From Candidatus Methanoperedens sp. (GTDB lineage: Archaea; Halobacteriota; Methanosarcinia; Methanosarcinales; Methanoperedenaceae), in assembly GCA_027460465.1 (NCBI GenBank), contig JAPZAV010000142.1, forward strand, positions 1 through 44,352: DNA of 44,352 nt, in the 5' to 3' direction. Below are positions 18,481-26,750 of this stretch, one piece after another; position 1 is the stretch's first letter; every line of letters begins with the position of its first letter. The notes under the pieces are model-generated. The model worked only from the letters and a program-made list of their open reading frames with translations, searched no databases and was not told where the DNA came from. Both the position numbers and the translations under genes were made by a program.

Positions 18481-19029
18481 CTATTTGAATGCAGTAAATT
18501 TGTCTCTGGACGCATTGCACAATGGACATTTATCCGGTGCTTCTCCTTCCATGGTATATCCGCAAACTTCGCAAACCTGGACCGGACCAAGTTTAACGTC
18601 CTTTCCCGAAGCAACTGAATCCAATGCTTTTTCATAGAGCTGCTTATGCATTTTCTCTGTGCCATACGCCCATTCAAAACTTTTTTGTGCTCCTTTTTCT
18701 CCCTGGAATTTTGCTACTTCCAGGTATACAGGATACATTTCCTCAATTTCAAAGGTCTCGCCCGCGATGGCTAATTTCAGGTTTTTCCTGGAATCGCCCG
18801 GGCCAAAAGCTGCCATGCTGTTTGCGACAAATCCGCCGTCAAGGTGTTTTAGCTCCCGGTAATGGTCTCCTGCATGTATATATTCAGCGTGGGAGATTGC
18901 GCGAAATAAGCGAGCCACATTGTTAAATTTTTCTTGTTCGGCCTGATTTGCAAAATGTAAATACCTCATATGCGCCTGGCTTTCTCCCCCAAATGCATTG
19001 ATAAGATGCTGTTCGGTCATTTTCTTCAT
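18481..19029 (-). CDS. Rubrerythrin
   Basis: AFGGESQAHMRYLHFANQAEQE...RAISHAEYIHAGDHY...; C-terminal rubredoxin-like CEVCGYTMEGEAPDKCPLCNASRDKFTAF. Confidence 0.93.
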   Translation of the reverse strand: MKKMTEQHLINAFGGESQAHMRYLHFANQAEQEKFNNVARLFRAISHAEYIHAGDHYRELKHLDGGFVANSMAAFGPGDSRKNLKLAIAGETFEIEEMYPVYLEVAKFQGEKGAQKSFEWAYGTEKMHKQLYEKALDSVASGKDVKLGPVQVCEVCGYTMEGEAPDKCPLCNASRDKFTAFK

Positions 19030-19526
19030 TTAGAAACCTCCCATCTATGAACTCATATCAGTAAACTCCGTTATTTGTATTTATAATTAACTTTGCCTGC
19101 CGCCCGGTGGAATTGAGGTATTACTTTTCATAAATAAGATTCGGGCTTGCCTCAAGCATTCCTTCCCATTAGAACCAAAAGTGGCGAGGTTAATACCCGA
19201 CAAGCAACACCAAAAGCCTGTGGCGCAGGATGCCGATGGTCGCGTACTTTATGAATACCGATATCCAGGGAACGTGTCTGATATTGGCCCGCAGAGTGTG
19301 AGGTGGTATCCGGTTATCCAAAAATTGAACAGCTCTGCTCAAGTTTAAGGGATTAAAGAACGAAATACTTAACGATATTTATTTATACACTTGTATTAAT
19401 TTATTTAATTGGTCTGGCAGTTGCATTTGGAACGGTTCACGCCAGGCGTATACTTTTGAACTGAAATTAGCGTTAAAAAAGATGAAGCAGGTAAAGCACA
19501 TCCTGACACAGTGTTAAAACTTGTGA

Positions 19527-19665
19527 ACAGGAAGAGAGAAGCCCCGATCTAACAGCGGGTATGCGCCCAGAGGCTGCAGAAGGCGCTCTGGCTCGACCCG
19601 GCGCGGTGATCGACTTCATCTATGCAACCCGGCCGAAGGGAGAAAGCTCAAGAAGTTGCACGGCT
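19527..19665. repeat. Copy 1 of a duplicated ~138-nt block (with a vapC-3'-like remnant just upstream at 19491..19525)
   Basis: acaggaagagagaagc...atgcgccc.gaggct.cagaagg.gc...tgatcgact.catc.atgcaacccggccga.ggga... matches 21261..21397 almost throughout. Confidence 0.85.
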
Positions 19666-19732
19666 CTGATGCGCAAAGATATCAGGATTCAGGCAACAGA
19701 TTCCAGCTTGCCTGCCTGTAAGCGGGCTTAAC

Positions 19733-20065
19733 ATGTTAAAGACATACACTACTCATCAAAAAATTGATCAAACAGTAATTGGCATCAATTATTTTAACCT
19801 GAGAAACAATGTAGATAATGTGGTAGATGTGTCATATAAAACAATAAAGATCAGGGATGAAACATATGAAAGCATAAATGTCTTAATAGGTGACCTGATG
19901 AAAGAACTGAAAAGACCGGTATCCATCGATGAAGCGATAAGATATTTGCTCAAAAACAGGAAGAATAGACCGAGCAAGTTCGCAGGCGGCTGGAAAATGG
20001 ATGAAAAGGAATCTGAAAAAATCAAAAAGGAATTAAAGGAAAGCTGGAAAAGATGGGAATTGTAA
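19733..20065 (+). CDS. VapB-like/DUF217-type antitoxin (true start may be internal, e.g. GTG near 19820)
   Basis: KTIKIRDETYESINVLIGDLMKELKRPVSIDEAIRYLLKN...; overlaps the downstream PIN toxin by 13 nt. Confidence 0.7.
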   Translation: MLKTYTTHQKIDQTVIGINYFNLRNNVDNVVDVSYKTIKIRDETYESINVLIGDLMKELKRPVSIDEAIRYLLKNRKNRPSKFAGGWKMDEKESEKIKKELKESWKRWEL

Positions 20066-20448
20066 TAGATACCGATATCCTGATCGATCTTCTCAGAAAT
20101 AAGGAATATGCAGTTAAAAAAATAAATGAGCTTGAGAAAAACGAAGAGCTTGCAACCACGGATATCAATGCCTTCGAGCTGTACTTCGGCGCCTATAATT
20201 CAAGGTTCAAGGAGAAGAATATCGCATCAACAAAAGGGTTACTTAAAGCCATGATCCTGTTCCATACGCATGAGGAGAGCATGGAGATAGCAGGCAGGAT
20301 TTTTTCAGAAAAAAGAGCAAAGGGAAAAATGATGCAGATCAGGGATGTGCTCATAGCAGCAATTGCTCTGCAAAACGGATGCAGGCTTCTCACCAATAAC
20401 AGAGACCATTTTGAAGGGATAGAGGGATTGTCTTTTCAGGAATTTTAA
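20053..20448 (+). CDS. VapC-like PIN-domain toxin
   Basis: MGIVIDTDILIDLLRN...TTDINAFELYFGAY...IRDVLIAAIALQNGCRLLTNNRDHFEGIEGLSF with conserved acidic residues. Confidence 0.9.
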   Translation: MGIVIDTDILIDLLRNKEYAVKKINELEKNEELATTDINAFELYFGAYNSRFKEKNIASTKGLLKAMILFHTHEESMEIAGRIFSEKRAKGKMMQIRDVLIAAIALQNGCRLLTNNRDHFEGIEGLSFQEF

Positions 20449-20553
20449 TGGATTATCCAGGCGATCCTGGATTCTCGGAAAATGAAGAATTACCCTGATA
20501 ATATCCGAAGAATACAGCAAAATATATGCCTTATGCTGTCTTACCAGTAAGTC

Positions 20554-20781
20554 ATGGAAAGGATAACGATCAGCGCGAAAGGGCAGATAGTCATACCTGC
20601 CAGGATCAGGAAAAAGTTCGGGCTTAAGAAAGGCCAGAAGCTTGCGATCATGGAAGAGGACGGCTGCATTAAAATGCTGCCGCCCACAGATATTACCACG
20701 CTCTGCGGGACTTGGTCAGACCTTGACCCGAAAGCTGTAAGAAAGAAAGTCGAAGAGATGCGCAGAGAAGACAGATATTAG
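20554..20781 (+). CDS. AbrB/MazE-type antitoxin
   Basis: MERITISAKGQIVIPARIRKKFGLKKGQKLAIMEEDGCIKMLP: SpoVT-AbrB swapped-hairpin signature. Confidence 0.9.
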   Translation: MERITISAKGQIVIPARIRKKFGLKKGQKLAIMEEDGCIKMLPPTDITTLCGTWSDLDPKAVRKKVEEMRREDRY

Positions 20782-21192
20782 ATGATAACCATCCTGATCG
20801 ATACGATGCATGTGGCTGATATACTCATAGATGATTCATATTTTGAGCTTGCGCGGGCGATACAGGATAAAAAGATAACAGGGCTTGCTTCGGTAATTAC
20901 CCTCACGGAATTGATCAAGATACGCGGCATGAAAGCTAAAGAAAAAATGTACAGCGATCTTGACAGATTGATAACTTCTAACCTGGTTTTTATGGATGTT
21001 GACAGCACCATAGCCATGCGCGCCGGAGAATTGCACCTGAAATATGATATTCCAACGGCAGATTCGCTTATCGCAGCCACCGGCATGGTTGAGAATGTAA
21101 AGCACATCCTGACAGACGACGAGCATTTTAGACCTTTAAAGAATATTATCAAACCTATCGACCTGAAGACAGCATTAAAACTTGTAAAATAA
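20782..21192 (+). CDS. PIN-domain toxin (VapC-like), partner of the AbrB antitoxin
   Basis: MITILIDTMHVADILIDDSYFELARAIQDKKITGLASVITLTELIKI...TADSLIAATGMVENVKHILTDDEHF; starts directly after the antitoxin stop. Confidence 0.85.
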   Translation: MITILIDTMHVADILIDDSYFELARAIQDKKITGLASVITLTELIKIRGMKAKEKMYSDLDRLITSNLVFMDVDSTIAMRAGELHLKYDIPTADSLIAATGMVENVKHILTDDEHFRPLKNIIKPIDLKTALKLVK

Positions 21193-21260
21193 AGAGGACT
21201 TCGGACAGACCATTAAATGCACCTTCATTTCAGGAGAACGACTGCACTGACAGCTTCCGG

Positions 21261-21397
21261 ACAGGAAGAGAGAAGCTTCACACTTACAGCGGATATGCGC
21301 CCTGAGGCTACAGAAGGTGCCCTGTCGACCCCGGTGCAGTGATCGACTGCATCCATGCAACCCGGCCGAGGGGAGAAGCCCAAGAAGGTGCACGGCT
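21261..21397. repeat. Copy 2 of the duplicated ~138-nt block, downstream of the AbrB/PIN module
   Basis: See copy 1; the 18-mer gtaaagcacatcctgaca also occurs at 19491..19508 and inside vapC at 21097..21114. Confidence 0.85.
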
Positions 21398-21501
21398 GCT
21401 TCCATGAGCGGCGACGTGCCCTGCAAGACACGTCGCTCAGATACCTCCTGGAGCATCCAGTGGCAAACAGGCTCCACTGAGATAAAACCCGTATCTGATA
21501 T

Positions 21502-21825
21502 TTATTGCGAAAGCACATCCATGAGCTTCAGGTGTGCTCGCGTCAGTTCAATACCAGTCACCTGCCTTACAACTTCGGGTTTCGCCCGGATTTGCTCCAC
21601 CGCAAATTTTAATGCTGCCTTGTCCTCGGGGTTCACGATTAGTTCGTCCAGACGACGATCCCATAAGACGATGACGATTGCCACGGCAACAGCGACCGCT
21701 GCAGGACTGGCGACCGATCCCGGACCCAGGGCTGACTCCGAAAAGCGATTGAGCATACCCGCCAGCGGTTTTACGTATTCCTCAGGCAGGCATCGTTCAA
21801 AACTTACTTCTTTCACTTTTATCAC
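21502..21825 (-). CDS. Small protein (107 aa) encoded in an operon with PqqD and a B12-radical SAM protein; candidate modified peptide/precursor
   Basis: MIKVKEVSFERCLPEEYVKPLAGMLNRFSESALGPGSVASPAAVAVAVAIVIVLWDRRLDELIVNPEDKAALKFAVEQIRAKPEVVRQVTGIELTRAHLKLMDVLSQ; overlaps the rSAM stop by about 29 nt on the same strand. Confidence 0.6.
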   Translation of the reverse strand: MIKVKEVSFERCLPEEYVKPLAGMLNRFSESALGPGSVASPAAVAVAVAIVIVLWDRRLDELIVNPEDKAALKFAVEQIRAKPEVVRQVTGIELTRAHLKLMDVLSQ

Positions 21826-23182
21826 CTCCTATCACATTGATATGATCATCCCGTATTTTCTGGTCATCATGTCTGCCTGAACCCTCAGAACCTTCCAGAC
21901 AGAGCAGCACCATGTCCATATATATCTCGCGAATATCCCAGACGTCAAAGTTGCTGGTCTCGATCACAGGTGTTGCGAAATTGTATTGATCCGTATCATC
22001 GGATATGAGGGTCATTCCAAGATCTGAAAGATGGCTTGCAAGATATGTGCCTGGAAAAGGAGTTGTAAGTGACACAGCCGTTCGTGCACCCATGGATTTC
22101 AGTTCACGGATCAATGCTTTCGTCTCTTCGACAGTCTCCCATGTATCCTCAGGATGAGGCACCATAAAGCTGCAGGTCGGAGACAGTCCCGCTTCCAGGG
22201 CAGTCCGAACCGCCTCCCGCAGTTTTGCTACTGTTATACCCTTATTAATTGAATCCAGGATTTTCTGCGAACCGGACTCGGCGCCGAACTGAACCACTTT
22301 ACAGCCAGCATCGGCCATTGCCTGAAGTGTAGCCCGATCCACTGTATCGGCTCTGGTTTCGCACATCCAGGCAGTATGCAAATCGCGCTGCTTCAATTCA
22401 TTGCAAAAAGCCCGAGTCCGCTCAGGCACGGCTGTGAATGTGTCATCTGCAAAGAAGAAGAAGTGTAAACCCAGCGCAGAGATCATGGTTTCTATCTCGC
22501 GCAAAACATTATCCACAGATCGCATTCGATAGCGACCACCAGCAATCCCCCGGGCCGCGCAAAAGATGCAGCTGCCCTCGCATCCCCTTCCTGTGATTAT
22601 CAGGCCGGGGGCAGAGTAGAGATGCAGAGGCAACAGATGCCACGCAGGAAACGGCAGTGTGTCAAGGTCATGAAGGAATGGTCGCCGCGGGTTGTGGACG
22701 ACTTTGCCGTCGGGTTTTCTCATGCTCAGTCCTCTGATATTGCTCGGGTCCCCCTTTTCCTCAAGTACACAGCGAGCAAGCTCAAGCAGTACGAGTTCGC
22801 CTTCACCGCGGATCACAAAGTCCACCTGAGGATGGGACAATGCATCATCTGCCGCGAACGTGGCATGTGGACCTCCAAGCAGGGTTACCGTCATTGGATT
22901 GACCTCCTTTACGATCGCTGCGATCCGCAACGCATTCCTGTATGTCAGGGTCGTAGTTGATATACCCACCAGACCGGGTTTTTCTTCCTCCAGCCTGCTG
23001 CGGATGCCCGCTGCCCCCATCTCCAAGATCTCCATATCCACGATCTCCACTGAGTATCCTTCTCCGATCATGATCGATGCCAGATATCCGAGCGCTATGG
23101 GTGGAGCTGACAGCAAGCTCTCTTTGACGTGCAGCTTGTTGGGTGTCGGAGATGGTGGTTGAATGAGCAGAACCTCGGTCAT
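21797..23182 (-). CDS. B12-binding-domain radical SAM protein
   Basis: N-terminal B12-binding-type VLLIQPP...PPIALGYLASIMIGEGYSVEIVDME...GLVGISTTTLTYRNAL..LLGGPHATF; radical SAM CxxxCxxC in GRGCEGSCIFCAARGIAGGRYRMRSVDNVLREIE. Confidence 0.93.
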   Translation of the reverse strand: MTEVLLIQPPSPTPNKLHVKESLLSAPPIALGYLASIMIGEGYSVEIVDMEILEMGAAGIRSRLEEEKPGLVGISTTTLTYRNALRIAAIVKEVNPMTVTLLGGPHATFAADDALSHPQVDFVIRGEGELVLLELARCVLEEKGDPSNIRGLSMRKPDGKVVHNPRRPFLHDLDTLPFPAWHLLPLHLYSAPGLIITGRGCEGSCIFCAARGIAGGRYRMRSVDNVLREIETMISALGLHFFFFADDTFTAVPERTRAFCNELKQRDLHTAWMCETRADTVDRATLQAMADAGCKVVQFGAESGSQKILDSINKGITVAKLREAVRTALEAGLSPTCSFMVPHPEDTWETVEETKALIRELKSMGARTAVSLTTPFPGTYLASHLSDLGMTLISDDTDQYNFATPVIETSNFDVWDIREIYMDMVLLCLEGSEGSGRHDDQKIRDDHINVIGGDKSERSKF

Positions 23183-23526
23183 GGCGCACTCTCCAGAAGT
23201 TCTTTTGATCCTTCCCCATACAGAGGACGCCAGTCAAGAATCACAAGACCACTGGCACTCAGATAGCTGATGAATGATATGAGATCCTTTCTTAACTGAC
23301 CCTGATCCTGGTCAGGATAAGCCCCGGCCAATTTTTCTATGATGTATTCAATGGTATGCTCACCGTCCAGCAGCAGCCATATCGCCGAACCCACAGCGTT
23401 AAGCTGCACAGTACCATTCAGTCCAAGGGCGACTACCATGTTCGTCTCACGGTCAAGTTTCCAGATCTCGCTGAGTCGCCGGGGCATGCGGCTTCCGATC
23501 TCCAGCTCAGAGTTCATTTTCAGCAC
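23179..23526 (-). CDS. PqqD-family protein (RiPP recognition element-like)
   Basis: RETNMVVALGLNGTVQLNAVGSAIWLLLDGEHTIEYIIEKLAGAYPDQDQGQLRKDLISFISYLSASGLVIL: PqqD signature; overlaps the rSAM start by 4 nt. Confidence 0.85.
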   Translation of the reverse strand: MLKMNSELEIGSRMPRRLSEIWKLDRETNMVVALGLNGTVQLNAVGSAIWLLLDGEHTIEYIIEKLAGAYPDQDQGQLRKDLISFISYLSASGLVILDWRPLYGEGSKELLESAP

Positions 23527-23630
23527 CTCTTTGTTTCCACACAGTTCTTGTTTCTAACCATTTTCCCACTGATTTAATGATGTTTTTAACAATAAATAAA
23601 TTTTTTGGTGAATGAAAGAAACAGAATCTG

Positions 23631-23760
23631 CTATGCTCCCATCTTTGGAATCTCAACACAGAACATAGTTCCGCCTTCTGGATTATCCTCGATCCATGCA
23701 CTTCCTCCATGCAGGTCGCCACATTGAAGATCTCTTCAAGGTCCAGCGACCTGCTCACAA
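23631..23760 (-). pseudogene. C-terminal remnant of a sensor histidine kinase (HATPase_c end)
   Basis: Minus strand: GDLHGGSAWIEDNPEGGTMFCVEIPKMGA* (canonical ...HGG..W.ED.PEGGT.F...P terminus); the upstream part is in another frame. Confidence 0.65.
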
Positions 23761-23979
23761 TCGTTACACCATTCATAAATGGCCGGTAAATAAATCGATA
23801 ATTTCAAAGATTTGTTTTATGTTTAAATAGCTTATTAAAGACAATTTGGTGTTTAATTGCTTGAAAACTAATATTTTGTAAGAATATGAATAAAAATTAT
23901 TCTTTATTTTAAAAAAAGATATTATGAGGATTTGTTTTAGGTCATGGCTTTATTGCTTAGCAATTACATATATAGAAAT

Positions 23980-24336
23980 ATGATTAGAATAATCGACCAA
24001 TTCCTTCAAGAACTCAAAATCAATGGCACGGCAGAGAAAACTATCGCGGATTATGGTAAATTTTTAAAGAACATCAACAGGCGTAAGTCGCTCGAAAACT
24101 GGGATAAAACCGATGTTCATAGGTACATTATGGAAAAGCATAACGAATGTTCAATCGGAACAGTTGAAATTTGCAAAGTCAGGATAAAGCAGTTTTTTAC
24201 ATGGGCAGGCAAATCTGAAATCGTAAGCCATCTTAATACTTGAATGCCTGCGAATAACTTTTGCAGGTCAACCATTCTGAGGGTTGAAGAGGTTGATTTA
24301 TTAAATCGTATTGCACCATCCATTCTTATAAGGCTT
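23980..24336 (+). pseudogene. Truncated tyrosine recombinase (XerC/D-like N-terminal SAM-like domain), with in-frame stop
   Basis: MIRIIDQFLQELKINGTAEKTIADYGKFLKNINRR...KTDVHRYIMEKHNECSIGTVEICKVRIKQFFTWAGKSEIVSHLNT*MPANNFCRSTILRVEEVDLLNRIAPSILIRL*; no catalytic domain. Confidence 0.6.
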
Positions 24337-24600
24337 TAATTTCACTGTAATTTGAATCCGATGTTGTCTCAATTCCTTAGCCTCACAGAGTATGAGTCCC
24401 ATCACCCGCACTGGAGTAAGGCAATGGCTTCCGCCATCGCTTCCTTACCATTTGTGACAGAAGCGTCACATCGCCATAAGGCTGCTTCTGGTTCACCTGC
24501 TGTTTCGGGCTGTCGATGCGGGAACTCAGCACAATGGACCCTGTCGTGCAAAAAAAAGTCATGAAAAAAAAGAGTTAACGCATGGAAGAACCATGCGTGT

Positions 24601-25842
24601 TCAGTGCTCGTCCCCAATATAATCAGGGTGCTGCCTCAGTACAGGCATCCTGTTCACGATCCAGCGGTAGAGCAGTATCTCAATAGTGAGAACCGCTATG
24701 ACCACTATTACCTCCTTCCAGTAGAAGAGCTCGTGGTGCGGGAACTGCCAGTTGAACGTGATATATACAGTATTGAGCCTGTTCAGGATAATGGCGACCA
24801 TCGTTACAAGAGCGCCTACCTGGACAAGACCAACGTTCTTCCTCTGGATCGCATAGAATAACAGAAGAGGCGCTATTGCGAACAGCGAGAACTCTATGAG
24901 GAACCAGAGACCGTATGGCGAATTCAGATAGCCCCAGGAATTCTCATACGTGATCGCTGCAAGCCTGAGCCCGACATATGTAAAGAGGATCATGGCTGCA
25001 GCCTTTCCTATTCCGAGCGTGATGCCGTCCAGGTTCGAGAGGTAGCGTGAGTCGGCCTTATCTTTCATGAAGACCTGGGTGAGCTTTCCCACAAGCACCA
25101 CGTACACAAGCCCGGCTGCGAGGGATGACACAAAGAAGAGCCAGGGCAGATACGATGTCCACCATAGCGGATGCACCTTTCCAGGAGCAAGCAGGAACAT
25201 GGCACCCAGGGCAGACTGGTGGAGCGTGGAAAGCATAATGCCCGCTACTGTGAGAGCAAGCGTCATTCCCAGAATGATCTTGCGGAAGTTTCTCAACCCC
25301 AACCATTCAAAGACCGACGATGAGAACTCCATCGCCTGAACGGACAGGTACAGGGCAACATGCCATGCCACCAGGAACATAACAGAGGCAGGACCGAACG
25401 ATATCATCATGGGATAATAGATCCTCCACGGACGCCCCAGGTCTATCATGAGAAAGATGACAGCAAACAAATAGCCCAGGAGTCCAAGCAGGATTGCATT
25501 TGTGACAACTGGTTGATATTTCTTCAGACCGAAGATATACACCGCAGTCCCGAGCACGAACCCTGCTGCTGAGAAAGGAACACCTGTGAACAGACCTACG
25601 CTCAGGAGAAGTCCCCAGGGCTGTGTATTCGAGGAATCAGTTATTGATCCAAGACCCTGTGTAAAACGCAGGAAAATAAAGTACAGCCCTGCCAGTACTA
25701 TGAGTCCGGCAATCATGTTGAAAGGGGTGATGAGCGATCTTATGTACTCTTTTATCGTGAGCCTGTTGAACAGGATCTCATTGATCCAGTAATCCGTGGT
25801 CTCTGTTTTTCTCAGGTTTTCTACTTCAATAATCTCTGTCAT
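24601..25842 (-). CDS. NrfD/PsrC-like integral membrane (quinone-interacting) subunit
   Basis: Polytopic 413-aa protein; ...LLGLLGYLFAVIFLMIDLGRPWRIYYPMMISFGPASVMFLVAWHVALYLSV... typical NrfD 'DLGRP.R' motif. Confidence 0.88.
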   Translation of the reverse strand: MTEIIEVENLRKTETTDYWINEILFNRLTIKEYIRSLITPFNMIAGLIVLAGLYFIFLRFTQGLGSITDSSNTQPWGLLLSVGLFTGVPFSAAGFVLGTAVYIFGLKKYQPVVTNAILLGLLGYLFAVIFLMIDLGRPWRIYYPMMISFGPASVMFLVAWHVALYLSVQAMEFSSSVFEWLGLRNFRKIILGMTLALTVAGIMLSTLHQSALGAMFLLAPGKVHPLWWTSYLPWLFFVSSLAAGLVYVVLVGKLTQVFMKDKADSRYLSNLDGITLGIGKAAAMILFTYVGLRLAAITYENSWGYLNSPYGLWFLIEFSLFAIAPLLLFYAIQRKNVGLVQVGALVTMVAIILNRLNTVYITFNWQFPHHELFYWKEVIVVIAVLTIEILLYRWIVNRMPVLRQHPDYIGDEH

Positions 25843-26747
25843 AGCTTATCCTCCTCTTCTTTTTCCTCTCCATGCAAAGGCTTCTCTCTGTTCTTTGTCA
25901 TGAGATAGATTCCTCCGAACACAGCTGGCCATGAGACCAGCGTGAGATTGACCATTGAAAGGAAATCCTTGGTAAGTTCAGGGAATGCACTTGTGCCGAT
26001 GTCCATCGGGAATTCAAGCTGTGAGAATGGAACTCCTGAGATGTACAGCCAGCCAGTGCCTCCTGCTTCGCGCTCTCCATAAACATGGTCAATATATCTG
26101 TCTGGCTCGCCCCATATTCTTGTCCAGGCGAGCTTGAGCAGACTGCTTCTCTTGCCAAACGTGATCGCTTCCACAGGACATGCTTCTGCACATGCTGGAA
26201 CGATGCCTTTTACGATCCGCTGGTGGCACATGAAGCATTTCTGTATCCTTGGGTCAAAAGCGCTTGAATACTCGAACGCAGGTATGTAGAATGGACAGGC
26301 AGTGATGCAGTACCTGCAGCCGATGCATACCTTCTCGTTCCATACTACCGGCCCTTCTGGAGTCTTCTTGAGCGCTCCTACAAGGCAGGCAGAGACGCAT
26401 GCCGGTTCTTCGCAGTGCATGCACTGCACCTTGCGGTAAACCGTCTTTTCGCCCACTTTGTACCTGTTGACCACTGTATAAGACTGCACATCAGCAGCAT
26501 ACGGACGCCTCTTTTCCTCAAAGACCGATGTATCCTCAAAAGAGGTCTTGGGTTCCGGGAGATTGTTGGCTTTGTTGCATGCGGCTTCACAGCGTCTGCA
26601 TCCTATGCACCTGGTCAGATCTGACATCATCCCGAAGCGATCAGGATAGCCTGTGAAACTGTGCGCAGCAGATGCAGTGTTTCCAAGAAGGCTCAGGGCG
26701 ATCAGAGAGCCTCCTGCTTTTACAAAGTCCCTTCTATTCATTTTCAT
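25839..26747 (-). CDS. Four-[4Fe-4S] ferredoxin subunit (HybA/NrfC/DmsB-like), signal peptide and C-terminal anchor
   Basis: MNRRDFVKAGGSLIALSLLGNTASA; CIGCRRCEAACNKAN, CMHCEEPACVSACLVGAL, CIGCRYCITACPF, CFMCHQRIVKGIVPACAEACPVEAITFG. Confidence 0.9.
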   Translation of the reverse strand: MKMNRRDFVKAGGSLIALSLLGNTASAAHSFTGYPDRFGMMSDLTRCIGCRRCEAACNKANNLPEPKTSFEDTSVFEEKRRPYAADVQSYTVVNRYKVGEKTVYRKVQCMHCEEPACVSACLVGALKKTPEGPVVWNEKVCIGCRYCITACPFYIPAFEYSSAFDPRIQKCFMCHQRIVKGIVPACAEACPVEAITFGKRSSLLKLAWTRIWGEPDRYIDHVYGEREAGGTGWLYISGVPFSQLEFPMDIGTSAFPELTKDFLSMVNLTLVSWPAVFGGIYLMTKNREKPLHGEEKEEEDKL

Positions 26748-26750
26748 AAT

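Noticed and set aside
21175-21518. Minus-strand ORFs across the duplicated block (100 and 97 aa)
   Set aside because: The frame is not preserved between the two copies of the block, so coding on this strand is unlikely.
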